Positions 46,214 to 57,400 of a stretch of 64,000 bases of DNA are shown in pieces. How positions within the stretch are numbered: position 1 is the stretch's first letter; every line of letters starts with the position of its first letter. Location of the stretch: NCBI GenBank assembly GCA_037962975.1, contig CM075669.1:82194001-82258000 (forward strand). Reading direction: 5' to 3'. The stretch is from Clitoria ternatea. Lineage: Eukaryota > Streptophyta > Magnoliopsida > Fabales > Fabaceae. Below the pieces are notes generated by a model. That model ran no database searches. It was not told the DNA's origin and was given only the letters and a program-made list of their open reading frames with translations. Both the position numbers and the translations under genes were made by a program.

Positions 46214-46443
46214 GGACCCATTTGTTTAAGCTTATTTTTAAGTGTTTTTTAAAAAGTACTTCTTTTATAAGTGTTTTTTTAATAAGTAGATCAGAGTTGC
46301 TTATTAAAATAAGTTACAATTAGCTTATTTTCAATTTCTCCTTATTTTTAAAACTTTAGATAAACACATCAAAATTTAAAATAAGTAATTTTTTAATTTA
46401 AAAAAATACTTATATCTTAAGATAAGTTTAAACAAACGAGCTC
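46214..46443. mobile_element. MITE-like inverted-repeat element
   Basis: About 230 bp with long imperfect terminal inverted repeats: GGACCCATTTGTTTAAGCTT on the left, AAGTTTAAACAAACGAGCTC on the right. ATT lies directly outside both ends (46211-46213, 46444-46446), so a 3-bp duplication is possible. A truncated relative is at 31660-31833. Superfamily unclear. Confidence 0.5.
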
Positions 46444-46471
46444 ATTATTTTGGATTTATGTTAATCACTAA

Positions 46472-47593
46472 TTATGGTGAATTTAGAGAATAATATATAT
46501 TAGTGTTGAGAATAGTTGTTTGGTAGTTAGAGGGGATAGTGTGGTAGATGCTACTGAGGGCTTTGGGCTTAAAGATACCAGCCTTGGCTCTTGTTGTCAT
46601 GGAGTGAGTGTTAGTTGCAGCAGAAGGAGGAGGAGAGTGACTAGGTTCAGTGTTGATGGGATGGGAATTGGTGTTGTGAGTGGGAGGTGATATAGGTTGA
46701 TGTGGAGTATGAGTAGGAGTGGGGATAATTTGAAGGATGATAGGGGAGGTATTGGAATTGTTTAGAGGAGTAGGTATGGATTCCTGGAAGAAGTTAGGAT
46801 TCTGTTGAAGAGGATAGGAATTTTCATCAAACTTCACATTTCTGGCAATATAGATTCTGCTATTTGATGAAATACAAATATAGCCTCTATGTTGCGAAGA
46901 ATAGCCAATGAATATACAGGGTTCGGATCTGAAGTTCATTTTGTTTTTATTGTAAGGCCTTAGGTGAGGAAAACATAGAGAGCCAAAGGGTTTTAGGATG
47001 TTGTAATCAGGGGTTTTGTGGAATAGCAGTTCATAAGGAGAGATGTGGTTTGTATTTGGGGTTGGAAGCCTATTAGTAACAAAAACTGCAGTGGAAAAAG
47101 CATCAGACCAGAACCTGGGAGGAAGGTTTGAGTGATTGAGTAAAGTGAGCCTAGTTTCAGTGATGTGTCTGTGCTTTCTTTCTGCAGTGCCATTTTGTTG
47201 GTGTGTGTATGGGCAGCTTAGCCTGTGTTGGATGCCATGTTTTTGAAGGAAAGGTTTGAAGGCTATATATTCTTTTCCTGAGTCAGTTTGTAAGGCCTTG
47301 ATCCTTTGATCAAGTTGAAGTTCCACTATGGTTTTGAAGGTAATGAAGGTGGTAAGAGCTTCAGACCTGCTATGCATGAAGTATATCCATGTAAATTTTG
47401 TGTAGGCATCAATAAAGGAGATGTAATAATAATAACCTTCCTTGGATGGATAAGGGATAGGTCCCCATATATCTGTGTGTATTAATTGCAATGGTGTAGT
47501 ATATACAGTATCAGTTATATGAAAAGGGAGAGTATGTGATTTCCCAATACAACAAGGTGAACAATTAAGGGGTTTTTTTAATTCTTGAAACAT
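46472..47593 (-). pseudogene. Copia integrase domain
   Basis: 373 readable codons. CSPCCIGKSH (residues 11-20) is the Cys pair of the zinc-binding GAG-pre-integrase domain. The catalytic triad is visible: Asp41 in IHTDIWGP, Asp104 in LQTDSGKEYI and Glu138 in QQNGTAERKHRH, with the 33-residue Asp-Glu spacing of RE1-type elements. A Pro/Thr/Asn-rich linker follows (about 280-340), then TTRAKAGIFKPKA. Reverse transcriptase should come next but does not. The true reading continues from the protease frame; the join is broken by one extra base in an A/C run near 47570-47582. Confidence 0.85.
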
Positions 47594-48470
47594 GTATATT
47601 ACAGGATTTTAGGACTTTTGATACAGTTTTAAATGAGGCATGAGCTAATCTATAATGCCAAATATCTGCAGAATGAGGAGATACACTAGTATTGTAAGTA
47701 GCTATATGCTGAGAAGAATTCTGAGAGGGAGGTTGAAAATTGTTAAGCACATAGAGTCCCTGCCTAAGGGTTCCATGAAGGAGAGTTTTCTTGGTGACCT
47801 GGCATTTAACAAGACAATGGTTAGGATGGAATTCGATAAAGACATTGTTATCCTTGGTGAATTTGGAAACACTGATCAGATTTTTTGAAATTTGAGGAAC
47901 ATGGAGAATATTTTGTAATTTGAAATTGTTTTGAGATATATTTGAAGTGATAGCAGATGAACCTATATGGGAAATTGAGAGGGTATTACCATTTGCCACT
48001 TGAACCTTCTCTGATCCAGTAAATTCTGATTTCGTGGTAAGGTTATTTAGATCATGAGTGAGGTGGTGAGTGGCTCCTGTATCTGGATACCAGGCCTCAT
48101 CATTGATTGAAGAACTGTTGGATGAGAATCTTGATGTAAATGAGGGTTCAGATTTGCTGGTCTGGACACAAGAATTACTGAGTATTGGCTCAGTGAGGTT
48201 TTCATCGAATCTTGACCAGCAGTGATAGGCAGAATGACCATATTTTCCACAGAGTTGGCATTGTGGCCTGTTTCCTCTATTGAACATGTGTGGTGGAGCA
48301 GAATTTCGGCCATCTCTAAGTCTACCTCTATTAGATCCTCTAAAAGTGCCTCTTCCTCTGTTGTTTCCAAGATTGGACCTTCTTGGTTGGTATTGAGTAT
48401 TGTAGGCCTGAGACTGATTTATGTTTTGATGCATGTGCTTCTCAATTCTTTGTTCTTGATGTATGAGCAA
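47565..48470 (-). pseudogene. Copia Gag C-terminus, protease and start of integrase
   Basis: In the same frame as the gag part upstream. An Arg/Gly-rich stretch (about residues 30-60) precedes the zinc knuckle CQLCGKYGHSAYHC (71-84, all metal ligands present). The protease active site is WYPDTGATHHLT (Asp130). IWHYRLAHASF is the His pair of the GAG-pre-integrase domain. The frame ends early at IKKTP-stop because of the one-base shift described for the integrase part. Confidence 0.85.
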
Positions 48471-48476
48471 TGCTTC

Positions 48477-49061
48477 TCAATTCTTTGTTCTTTGTTCTTG
48501 ATGTATGAACAATGCATCATATTCTTCAGAGAGTCCATCAAAGATTACCTCAATATGTTCTTCTTGGGATAATGGGGCTCCAATGGCTGCCAGTGTCTCT
48601 GCATGTTGCTTGATCTTGAGCAGATACTCCCCAACAAATTCAGTTTTCTTGCAATTTCTGAGTTGTATCTTGATCTGTTTAATGCGTGCCTTGGTTTGTG
48701 TTGTAAAGTATGTTTTGAGTATATGCCAAATTTCATAAGACCAATTGCAGCCTACCATACGTATCTTGAATTTCTGGTCCATGGACTCTAGAAGCCATGA
48801 CTTGAGCAGATTATCTTGTTGTTCATAATCTTCGAATGGTGGGTTGATTTCTCCTTTGTGTTGTGCTGCCTCATCAACAAATTGTTTGGGGATGGCATCA
48901 GCTCCTTCGATATATTTCTTCAGTTTGAAGCCTTTAATGGTTGCCTCTGCATGTTGCATCCAGGTGAGGTAATTGTCATCTGTGAGCTTGACAGAGATGG
49001 AGTTGGCAAAGGTGTGAGGGATGAAAGTGTGGGTGGTGGGAGCCATGATCGGATCGATCAA
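48477..49061 (-). pseudogene. gag: Copia Gag N-terminal part
   Basis: 194 codons from ATG 49061, or from the MAPTTHTF Met five codons later. ISVKLTDDNYLTWMQHAEAT is the DUF4219-like start and LKTYFTTQTKARIKQIKIQL the UBN2 domain of copia Gag. It ends at a TGA (48477-48479) that lies inside a 42-bp in-frame duplication; the next ORF continues in the same frame. Without that duplication gag and protease would be one ORF. Confidence 0.85.
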
Positions 49062-49062
49062 G

Positions 49063-49074
49063 TGATTGATACCA
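49063..49074 (-). other. Primer binding site of the truncated copia element
   Basis: Minus strand TGGTATCAATCA directly after the LTR end CTCAACA. The first eight bases fit initiator tRNA-Met. Confidence 0.7.
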
Positions 49075-49295
49075 TGTTGAGAATCAAGTTTGAAGCTTTG
49101 AGATTACTTCACTGAAGATCATGCTTTTTACTGAATTGAAAATTGATTGTTTTTCTATGTAATGCACACAGCAGAGGGGAATATATATACATGAGCAAAG
49201 GGGAATACCCCACTAACTGAGAAACCAAGAAAACAGAAAAGCAAGATAACAGTTATTGTTTTTCTTCTTGGGCCCAATCTGTTTGGGCCTTAACA
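49075..49295 (-). repeat. 5' LTR of the truncated copia element
   Basis: 221 bp; on the minus strand it starts TGTTAAGGCCCAAACAG and ends GATTCTCAACA, so it has TG...CA ends. An inner inverted repeat GGGCCCAATCTGTTTGGGCC lies at its start. No second copy in the window. Confidence 0.72.
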
Positions 49296-50535
49296 ATTAG
49301 ATATAGAGAGATATGTATATGAAGAAGATTGAGTGAAATATAATTTTATTATTAAATTACTAAATTATGATAAAATATAATATATCAAAAAAAATAAAAT
49401 TTAAGAGGGTCTAACTACGTAGTCTAGGAGGGGAATGCAACGCCCTATTATTTTCTACGCAACGACCAAAATATTTAACTAATGCATATTTTAAAATTTT
49501 GGAAGACTTTATTCTAATTATGAAAATTGCGTTTTTCTTCTTTTAAAATTTATAAAAACAGACACGATTTTAATAAGAAGGTAGTGTAAATTTATAATTT
49601 TTTTATAATCAGACCCTCAATAACTGAAAATTTTATATAGAAGATTTGTTTGCGCATATTGTTCTACAAATCTGACAATGCACTACAAAATTTTATGTTG
49701 AAAATTATATATATTTTACTTTAAAACGGTCCAACACTACGTAGCCTACAAATCTATCACATGCTACGTTTAAAAAACTTAACGCAACATAATCTAAGAG
49801 TCTATCCACGGAATCTAAAACAATTTTCGGTAGTGTAACTTATATAAAAACTACCTTGAAAAGTGATGTATAGTGAAATTTCTAATTGATTGAAAAAATA
49901 AAAATCTTTATACTAAGACTATTTTATTATTCTCGGACATAATGATGGGAGATAAGGTTATATAGGGTTGGAATTATTTTATTTTATTTTTTTCCCGATT
50001 GGTTCGTTTTTTATAATGAAAAACCAAAAATGGCGCGAGGATAAAATTGAAGTATTAAAATTCACTTAAAGTACTAGGACATATGTATCAACGAGACCCT
50101 CAGTTTGACGCGACCTCATATGATCGGTTGTATTGATCATGACGTGTGTATTATGCATTATTCTTGTATGCTTTTGTGGCAAACTTTTCTGCTTCACATG
50201 CACAATGTTCTTGTTTTTTAGTCAAAACTACTATCAAACAATGATGTGTATGTCAACATCCAATGATTCATCATTTGCATCACTAATTGAACCATGACTC
50301 GGTATTTTATTATTGATTTGTTTTGTATTTTTACACGTAATTGTTATAGGGTTATTTATAACATTCCGTGAGATACACATACAAGATTCCAAACATCCAT
50401 TTTGTCACTCATCCAGGATTTAAAACCTTCCTTCTTTATTAATTTTAACCCTCTTTTCCATTTTACTAGATGATATACATAAATTTAAAAATGTAATTTT
50501 ATCACCATTAATTATTGAATCCATTATTTTATTCA

Positions 50536-50580
<45 letters not shown>

Positions 50581-51717
50581 TTCTTCTTTTAGTTTGGGTC
50601 CTTGTTATTATTATTTTTTGGTTTGTATTAAAATGTAGATTAAGAATATAACTGTGATATACATTACTATTAATATATATAAATCAATTTCTATCTATCT
50701 TCATGGACAAAAACACAAGTTAATTAAAGAGATAATATTTATTTTAATCATCTTTACATTTTAAAATAAATCATTCTTTAGTTAATTTTTACTACAAAGT
50801 AAATGAATCAGCTACTAGAAAACTATTCTGGTTTAATCCATATAGTTGTGATAACTCCATCGTACATTCATATTGGATTCATTGTTGGATTCCTTGAGAG
50901 CAAAGTATAGTTGTGAATTAGTGAGAAAAAATAATCCTGGGAAGAATTTCATTAATTGCTGGGATATCACCCACATGTAAACCTGTGGGGACAAAGCTGA
51001 AGCTGTAGAGTCACAGTCGATTTTATTCCGTTAGGAGTTGCATCTGACATTGCTTCATCAAAGGGGGTCAGGTTGTTATTGCCATTCAGGCCCAACACAC
51101 TTGTGGCCCTATCTCTATTTTGTCACATTAGTACATACTTGCTCTAATATCATTAGGTGTATAGCAAGTGACATGTGGGTAGTTGCCAGACTAGACCTTA
51201 ATTTATGGACCCATCAAAGTGGTGAAAATTGAAAATAGATGGGTATGGGATTGCTATGCTATAGGACTAGACCTATAAATAATTGTGAGATATCTTTACC
51301 ATGTTGTTGGGCCCACTAGGCCCTCTCAATTAATATATACAACACACGGGTCATGTATAATATCTATTTTATTAAAATTTTCCAACAAAATATAGTTAAA
51401 AAATTATAAGATTTTATAAATAACAAAACATATACAACTATAGTTTAATTATTTTCATTTATATGCGAAAAGTTTTCAAATAAAAAATTTATGTAAGTAA
51501 TTTTACAAGTTAAATGAGGAAATTATACTTTCACAAAAGGGAAAATTTTAATAAAATAAGTTTCGAAAATAAGTATAAAATTAATTAAACAAAATATTTA
51601 AATAGGTAGAAAATATAAAAATAAATTTAAAAAATAGTCACAGTATTCATTTATCGAAGTAAATATTATTTATCATAATGATGAAAAAGTCGATAATAAT
51701 AATAATAATAATAACTA

Positions 51718-51761
<44 letters not shown>

Positions 51762-52196
51762 CAATAGTAATGTTAATAATATAATAGTAATGGTTATAGT
51801 AATAAAAATTGTTATGTCCCGTATTAGGAGATAGACTTATGTATATAATGATCGGCCTGGTATTGGTATGGCCTGACGTATGAGAATGATCTTGTAGACA
51901 ATATAAGGGTTATCAGGCCTGAATGACTAGTATACCGAAGCTAAAGCTTGAGAAGGGGAAGAATCAACATCCCTCATGTGTGGTAAATGAGTGGTATTTA
52001 GTTGGGTGGTGGTCATTTTCCTTGATATCCATGTCATTGGCCCTTAGTTAACTAGAACAATCCTTCACACTAGATTTGTCTCACTTAACTAAGGTGTTAC
52101 AAAATTTGTAAAAAATTGAAGTTTTTTATACACAAAGTATAACAAATAACTTGTTCAAAAGAAGTTCTATCATAATGGCATGGTTTATACTACAAG
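49296..52196. other. AT-rich non-coding stretch with microsatellites
   Basis: No gene recognised. Contains (AAT)n at about 50536-50581 and an (AAT)n block followed by an (ATT)n block at 51690-51760 that can fold into a hairpin. An LTR-like stretch at 51813-52099 is listed among rejected items. Confidence 0.5.
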
Positions 52197-52444
52197 CACT
52201 ACAACAAAATTGGCATTTAGCTACAGTTATTTTGGAATTTTATGACGGTTTAAAGTGCCCCTAAATGATGTTTACGGCGATTCAAAAACCGCTAGTAAAT
52301 GCTCCGTCGCTAGGAAATTAGCGGCATCTATTTTTAACCGTTTGGAATAACTGTCGTGATATGTTTAATCGTAGGGAAAACCGTCGTAATGATGTTGCGG
52401 TTACAACCGCCGTAAAAAACAAAAACCATTTAAACGTAGTTGGA

Positions 52445-52449
52445 ACCGT
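52445..52449. repeat. Target-site duplication of the solo LTR, left copy
   Basis: ACCGT, repeated at 53954-53958. Joining the flanks would give a normal CACTA subterminal motif, AACCGTCGCTAAA. Confidence 0.65.
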
Positions 52450-53953
52450 AGCCACACCTGTTGGTAAATTGGTCTCTGGGCAATTCTCGCTCAAGTGAGA
52501 GTGAAACTCGCTCAAGCGAGATTGTCCTAGTATCAGTGTTTAGACACTGGAGGGAATTCACCCAGGCGAATGGAGTCTCGCCCGAGCGAGGGCGAAGGAA
52601 TTAGCTACTGGTCTGATTTCGCTCAGGCGAATGGCCAGTTCGCTCAAGCGAGAATGTTAGGAGAAACATGGATTAGCTATTGGACGAAATCCGCCCGAGC
52701 GAAGGGTCTGGGGAATGGCATTCGCCCAGGCGAGACCATTAGATGGTGAGTGGGTGAGTTCATGAATGGATCCTGCCCAAGTGGGAGTTTGAAAATAAAC
52801 TAAGAGGTGGTGAAACTTCTAAGTGAATTCCGAGTGACCCAAGTTCGAGTCATGACTTTCCGAGTGAGGAAGTGTACATAATCCGAGTGAGAAGGCTCTT
52901 GAGTGGGATGGTCTAGGCTGAGGAGTCCCGAATGGGGAATTTTCGAGTCCAGTGTACTTGCTCCGAGTGGTGTGTCCTGATTTTGTATTCTCCGAGTGGG
53001 AGAACACCGATTGGTGATACTCGGTGTGAGTTGTCCAGAATTTTCCCTGGAATAACTCTCCTCGAGTGAAAAAGAGAGGTAGTCGGATTTGTAATAAAAT
53101 GTCGAGTGAAAGCCGAACAGACAATGGGTCGGTCTTGGAATGAAATTCCGAGTGAATGACCAAATAGGGGTGAGTCGGTTTCTGGGAAGTTTTCCGAGTG
53201 AAACACCGAGTGGGTGAAGTCTCAGACTTAGAGCGAATTTACCGAGTGGATGTCTGAGTGAGGGAGGACTCGGTCTGGACTGTTGTTGCCGAGTAGGAGA
53301 CTGAGTGAATGATGATCGGTCAGGATGATCTTGTTGAGTGAGAACCCGAGTGCCTTGAGTCGGTTTTGGAGAATTATGCCGAGGGACAACCCGTGTGATG
53401 GGAGTCGGATTTGGAGGGGCTTTGCTGAGTGAAAATTTAAGTGTTGAGAATCCTGATTGTGTGAGTGGGTATAGGCTTGACCCCGAGAGCGTTTTGCTTA
53501 AGCGAGTAAGTCTCGCCTAGACGAGTTTTTACTAAATTCGATTCTGGAGGATTTTCGCCCAATGCTCGCTGAATCCGCCCAAGCGAGGCTTGGTGGTCTC
53601 GCTTAAGCGAGTCGTAGTCCGCTTGAGCGAGGGGGACTTTGATGGTCCTGTTCGTGTTATTTATCAGTTTCTTCTTCTCTTCCACACTGTGACTTTATTC
53701 CATAATAAATTGTAAACACTATGGGATATAAAAAAACTGAACGCATTAATCCCAAAATGGTTGGTTTCTTAAACTCATTCATAAATTATAAACATACGTA
53801 ATTTTCCTTCCGCTGATTTAATTAAGGAACTTTTCTTAAAGTTAATCCTTTTAAATTTACCCTCTCACATCTTCATATATGAGGGTGGCTTATTATAGAT
53901 CCAGGTATTTTCTAAAAATGCGAAAAATTTACCCTGATTTTTGGGGTGTCTCA
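52450..53953 (-). repeat. Solo LTR (Ty3/gypsy-like) inside the CACTA fragment
   Basis: 1504 bp; on the minus strand it begins TGAGACACCCCAAAAATCAG and ends GGTGTGGCT, so the last base would be a mutated A. It is bounded by ACCGT duplications and has no internal region. It holds two motif fields: near-palindromes of the form CTCGCTCAAGCGAG (52484-52780 and 53488-53635, about 15 units, one perfect as CTCGCTTAAGCGAG near 53600) and, between them, about 20 CCGAGTG motifs (52830-53420). Confidence 0.65.
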
Positions 53954-53958
53954 ACCGT
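53954..53958. repeat. Target-site duplication of the solo LTR, right copy
   Basis: ACCGT, identical to 52445-52449. Confidence 0.65.
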
Positions 53959-53979
53959 CGCTAAAAGTTTTAATTAAGA

Positions 53980-54145
53980 AAAACAAATTTTCCTTAATTA
54001 TAACAAATTATTTTTTATATCCATTAATTTTAAAAGAAACAGATTTTCCTTAATTATAACAAATTATTTTTTATATCCATTAATTTTTAAAAAACAAATT
54101 TTCCTTAACTATAACAAATTATTTTTTATATCCATTAATTTTTTG
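53980..54145. repeat. Three-copy tandem repeat of about 55 bp
   Basis: Units share ATTTTCCTTAATTATAACAA followed by ATTATTTTTTATATCCATTA; the third has AACTATAAC. It lies within the CACTA fragment. Confidence 0.85.
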
Positions 54146-54639
54146 AATATGGCAATTATATATTATATTTCATATATTAATGTCTTAGATATTTATATAT
54201 ATAAAATTAAATTTTAATAAACAAATTAATTTGATTATCAATATATAAATAGGATAAACTAAATTTCTAAAAATATAATTACAAGATTAATATAGTCAAT
54301 AGCAATTATACTAATAACAAAGTCAATAGGTCTTAACCTAATAACAGGTAATTAATGTAATAAAAGTTATACATATATAGTCAAGTAAAACATAAAGTAA
54401 CTAAGGTTGATGACTAGCTAAGGAAAAGGGTTTGACTTGTGTAGGTGATCCTTCATCCTAAAATTAAAATAAATGAAATATAAGTTATTGTTATGCATTA
54501 AAAATGTAGGAAATGAATCTATAGCAAATGGAACCTATTAAGTGATATGTCATATAAACACCCAACAACTTATAGATTATACTTGATTATCATGTTGAGA
54601 TGGGAAACCAGTCTGTTCTCCAAATTTATGAACCATGTA

Positions 54640-55340
54640 GACCATTTTTTCTTTTAAAAAACTTCATCATTTCTTCAACATGCTTCATCCTCTCGCTTCT
54701 AGCTGGGCTCCTAAATGCTTCACCTTATCTTCAAACTCTTTTACTCTTCCATTTGATGGTAAAGAGCTTGTATTGTCCCCGGATTTGTTACTTACTGTTT
54801 GCAAGACTTGAGAAGGGAAAACTCCAAATCTCATGCCCCGAACCTGTCTCGAGTGCTCTGGTCCAAAGACATTCAAATATGCCTCATCATCACTTGAGGT
54901 CTCTTCACATTCCACATCTAATTTGTTCTGTGAAATAAAAAGTAGAGCATAATTAATAATCAATTATGTCCATAATCTACTTAAATAATTTATAAGAAAA
55001 ATCTATTCAAATTAAAAACAAGCACATAATTAATAATCTATTTTGTACTTACGTTAATATCTTTAGCCTCCAAGCTCACTAATGATCTGTCTTTTCTCTT
55101 GTGAGTAATAGAAAACATTTCCCCTTGCTATAAGATCGCCCTTCTTGGGTTTCCTAGATTTGTAAGAGATCCAAATTATTTTCCATATAGTAATCATACA
55201 AATATACATAGATTTATTAGTTTACAAATAGCAATGTATCAAATTATTTTACCAACAAACGTCTCTTTTTTACATTGACCCGAGCGTATGATGAATAACT
55301 TGCTTTTTTCGGTTAGCGGCATTTTCTGAACAGATTACCT
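54640..55340 (-). pseudogene. CACTA (Ptta/En/Spm) transposase-like remnant
   Basis: Two minus-strand pieces. Near 55335-55270 the text reads NAANRKKQVIHHTLGSM, resembling a conserved block of the plant En/Spm Transposase_24 family (PF03004). Near 54930-54700, after an intron-like gap, KLDVECEETSSDDEAYLNVF with FGPEHSRQVRGMRFGVFPSQ resembles the later GPEHSGRVRGMG block, followed by a coiled-coil-like KEFEDKVKHLGAQLEA. Such proteins act in the nucleus on CACTA element ends. The copy is incomplete, and intron limits are not defined. Confidence 0.6.
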
Positions 55341-55556
55341 GCAAGATTATTTAACAGAATAACAAAATTATTTAGCAATACATGGGCTTTTCTTTTAATA
55401 AAGGAGAAAAGATAGTATAGCACTGTAAAATTAAACAAGGGAGAGAAATCTTCAGTTTCAGCACAACAATTTCAAAGTTCATCGACAAGGGCAACAGGGT
55501 GTCCTCAGTACGGGGTAATCAGTAGATAGCTAGGTATTGCTACAACCTTAGGCTAA

Positions 55557-57400
55557 ATATGGTGAAGTTAGAGAACATTAACAAGAAGTGCAAGCTGAAC
55601 GAGGGAGGCGCAACCGCAACTTCTATTAATTTGGTTGATTTGGACCCTAGGACGGAGTTAAAAATATACCCACTTAACCCATCAAAGCCCACACCGGATG
55701 GAGGATCCAAGGTGATTGTCTTGGGGGACACTCCAGAAAAGGTAACTCACATCAATAAGAAACTGGACCCGGGGATGGAGCAACGGTTATTGATGTTACT
55801 TGAGGAGTTCAAAGACCTTTTCGCCTAGACCGTAGCTGACATGCCTGGTATGGATCTGAATTTTTGTTGTCATAAACTTTTTGTGTATCCTGAGACCAGA
55901 CCCATAGCCTAAAAGAAAAGACGTTTGGGCCCGGAGAAGCAAAAGACTGCTTTTGACTAGACAGAGGAGCTGTTAAAAGCGGGTTTCCTTAAGGAGATCT
56001 AGTATTCTTCCTAGCTCTCCAACGTGGTTATGGTCCATAAGTCCATTGGCAAGTGGTGTATGTGTATGAACTTTGTTGATCTTAACAAGTGCTGCCCTAA
56101 GGATCCTTACCCTTTACTCAATATCGATAAAATAGTGGATGATTTGTCAGGATACCAGTTTTTGTCCTTCATGGACACATACTCTGGTTATAATCAAATC
56201 TCGATGTGGTAAGGAGACCAGGAAAAGACGGCTTTTGTGAATGACAAGGGTGTTTTTTGCTACACCATTATGCCATTCGGATTGAAGAACGTTAGAGCCA
56301 TATACCAGCTTAAGATTAATAAAATCTTTGAGGGCAATGCACATAAAGCTGGTGGAAGTGTACATTGACAATATAATCACCAAGACACCAACTAGAAGAT
56401 ACCACATTGAATATCTTTGCAAGATTTTCCTACGTCTTTGGCAATACAACATGCACCTCAACCCCCTTAAAGTGCACTTTTGCAATGCCAGGTGATAGAT
56501 TTTTGGGTTTCATGCTGACCCAGCGAGGCATTGAGGTGAACCTGGATAAGTGCAAGGTTACTAAAGAGCTCCAAAGCCCTAAGAACTTATGCAAGGTGCA
56601 GTCCCTCAATGGCAAGATCACAACCTTGGCGCGGTTCATGCTAAAAATGGCCCACCGGTCTCTCCCCCTTTACAGGATCCTTGAAAAGTAAGAAGTTTGA
56701 ATGAGGACTAAAGTAGGAGGCGGCTTTTCAAAACTTGAAGGAAATTTTATCTGAACCTCCTATTTTAGTACGACCTGACCCTAGTGAATGTCTGATCCTT
56801 TACTTGTTTGTTTCAAACGAAGCATTGAGAGTCGCTCTGGTAAAGGAGACTACAAAAAGACAGAGGCCGGTATACTTCACTAGCAAGACATTGCAAGGGC
56901 CAGAATGTCATTATCAAAAGATTGAAAAAGCCACCTTAGTAGTTATCTAGGTGTTCGACATTTGAGGCCGTATTTTCATGCCCATCCTATTGTAGTTTGA
57001 ACAAACCTCTCACTTCGCACTATCCTCTTCAAGCCTAACCTGGCAAGAAGGATGATCAAGTGGGCAGTGGAGTTATCTGAATTTGACATCACATACGAGC
57101 CCCACAGTGCTATCAAGGCTCAAATCTTGACAGATTTCATCATGAAACTTTTTGGTTTAAACCCTAAGAGTCCTGCACCAATTGGACGATATATGTTGAT
57201 GGATCTTCTAACAATAAGGGATGCGGAGCCAAAGTCGTGGTGGAAAGTGATGACGGGGTCCACCTCGAGGAATCACTCCAAAGACCTTTATTTCCCCACT
57301 AGAACAAAGGTTATAATACCGGATCCCCACTAGACCATTGTAAAATCTGAGAGAACAAAGTTTTTGGAGGACCAGTTGTGAGGTGGGCCCTTGGACCCCA
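55557..57400 (+). pseudogene. Ty3/gypsy Pol remnant (reverse transcriptase and RNase H), heavily broken
   Basis: Pieces in order: VIVLGDTPEKVTHINKKLDP with LLEEFKDLFA (55700-55825) before reverse transcriptase; NVVMVHKSIGKWCMCMNFVD, LNKCCPKDPYPLLNIDKIVD and FMDTYSGYNQISMW (56015-56210); TAFVNDKGVFCYTIMPFGLK (56230-56290); EVYIDNIITK (about 56356); KCTFAMPGDRFLGFMLTQRG (56470-56530); and RNase H-like PVYFTSKTLQGPECHYQKIE (56865-56930). There are many stops and frameshifts. The catalytic box reads YIDN rather than YxDD. LTRs and gag are not seen. The style fits gypsy elements that carry Transposase_28-like ORFs, as at 1-2351. Confidence 0.85.

Larger units (their letters stand above)
46472..49295 (-). 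mobile_element. Truncated RE1-like Ty1/copia retrotransposon
   Basis: Read on the minus strand: 5' LTR (49075-49295), priming site, gag, protease and integrase, then loss of similarity near 46500. Reverse transcriptase, RNase H and the 3' LTR are missing, so the element is 3'-truncated. The coding sequence is otherwise well preserved, with one stop and one frameshift. Confidence 0.85.
52197..55340 (-). mobile_element. CACTA-type (En/Spm) transposon fragment carrying a solo LTR
   Basis: The left end CACTACAACAAAATTGGC at 52197 follows AAG, a candidate 3-bp duplication. Subterminal CCG-type motifs follow (GCGGCATC, ACCGTCGTAA, AACCGCCGTAAA), as expected for CACTA ends, up to 52449. After the solo LTR they resume (ACCGTCGCTAAAAG at 53954). 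A transposase-like remnant lies at 54640-55340 on the minus strand. The right end is not identified; gypsy debris begins about 55557. Confidence 0.6.

Noticed and set aside
46500..46515. TGTTGAGAATA, resembling the plus-strand start of the copia LTR (TGTTGAGAATC)
   Set aside because: Only about ten bases match and nothing beyond them resembles the LTR, so it does not mark the missing 3' LTR.
51813..52099. Possible small solo LTR (TGTTATGTCCCGTATTAGG to GGTGTTACA)
   Set aside because: TG...CA-like ends are present but the flanks (AAAAT and AAATT) do not match and no second copy is in the window.
52819..53206. Two overlapping minus-strand frames of 97 and 114 codons
   Set aside because: They cover the CCGAGTG motif field of the solo LTR; the repeated HSE/HSL words come from the motif and no domain is visible.
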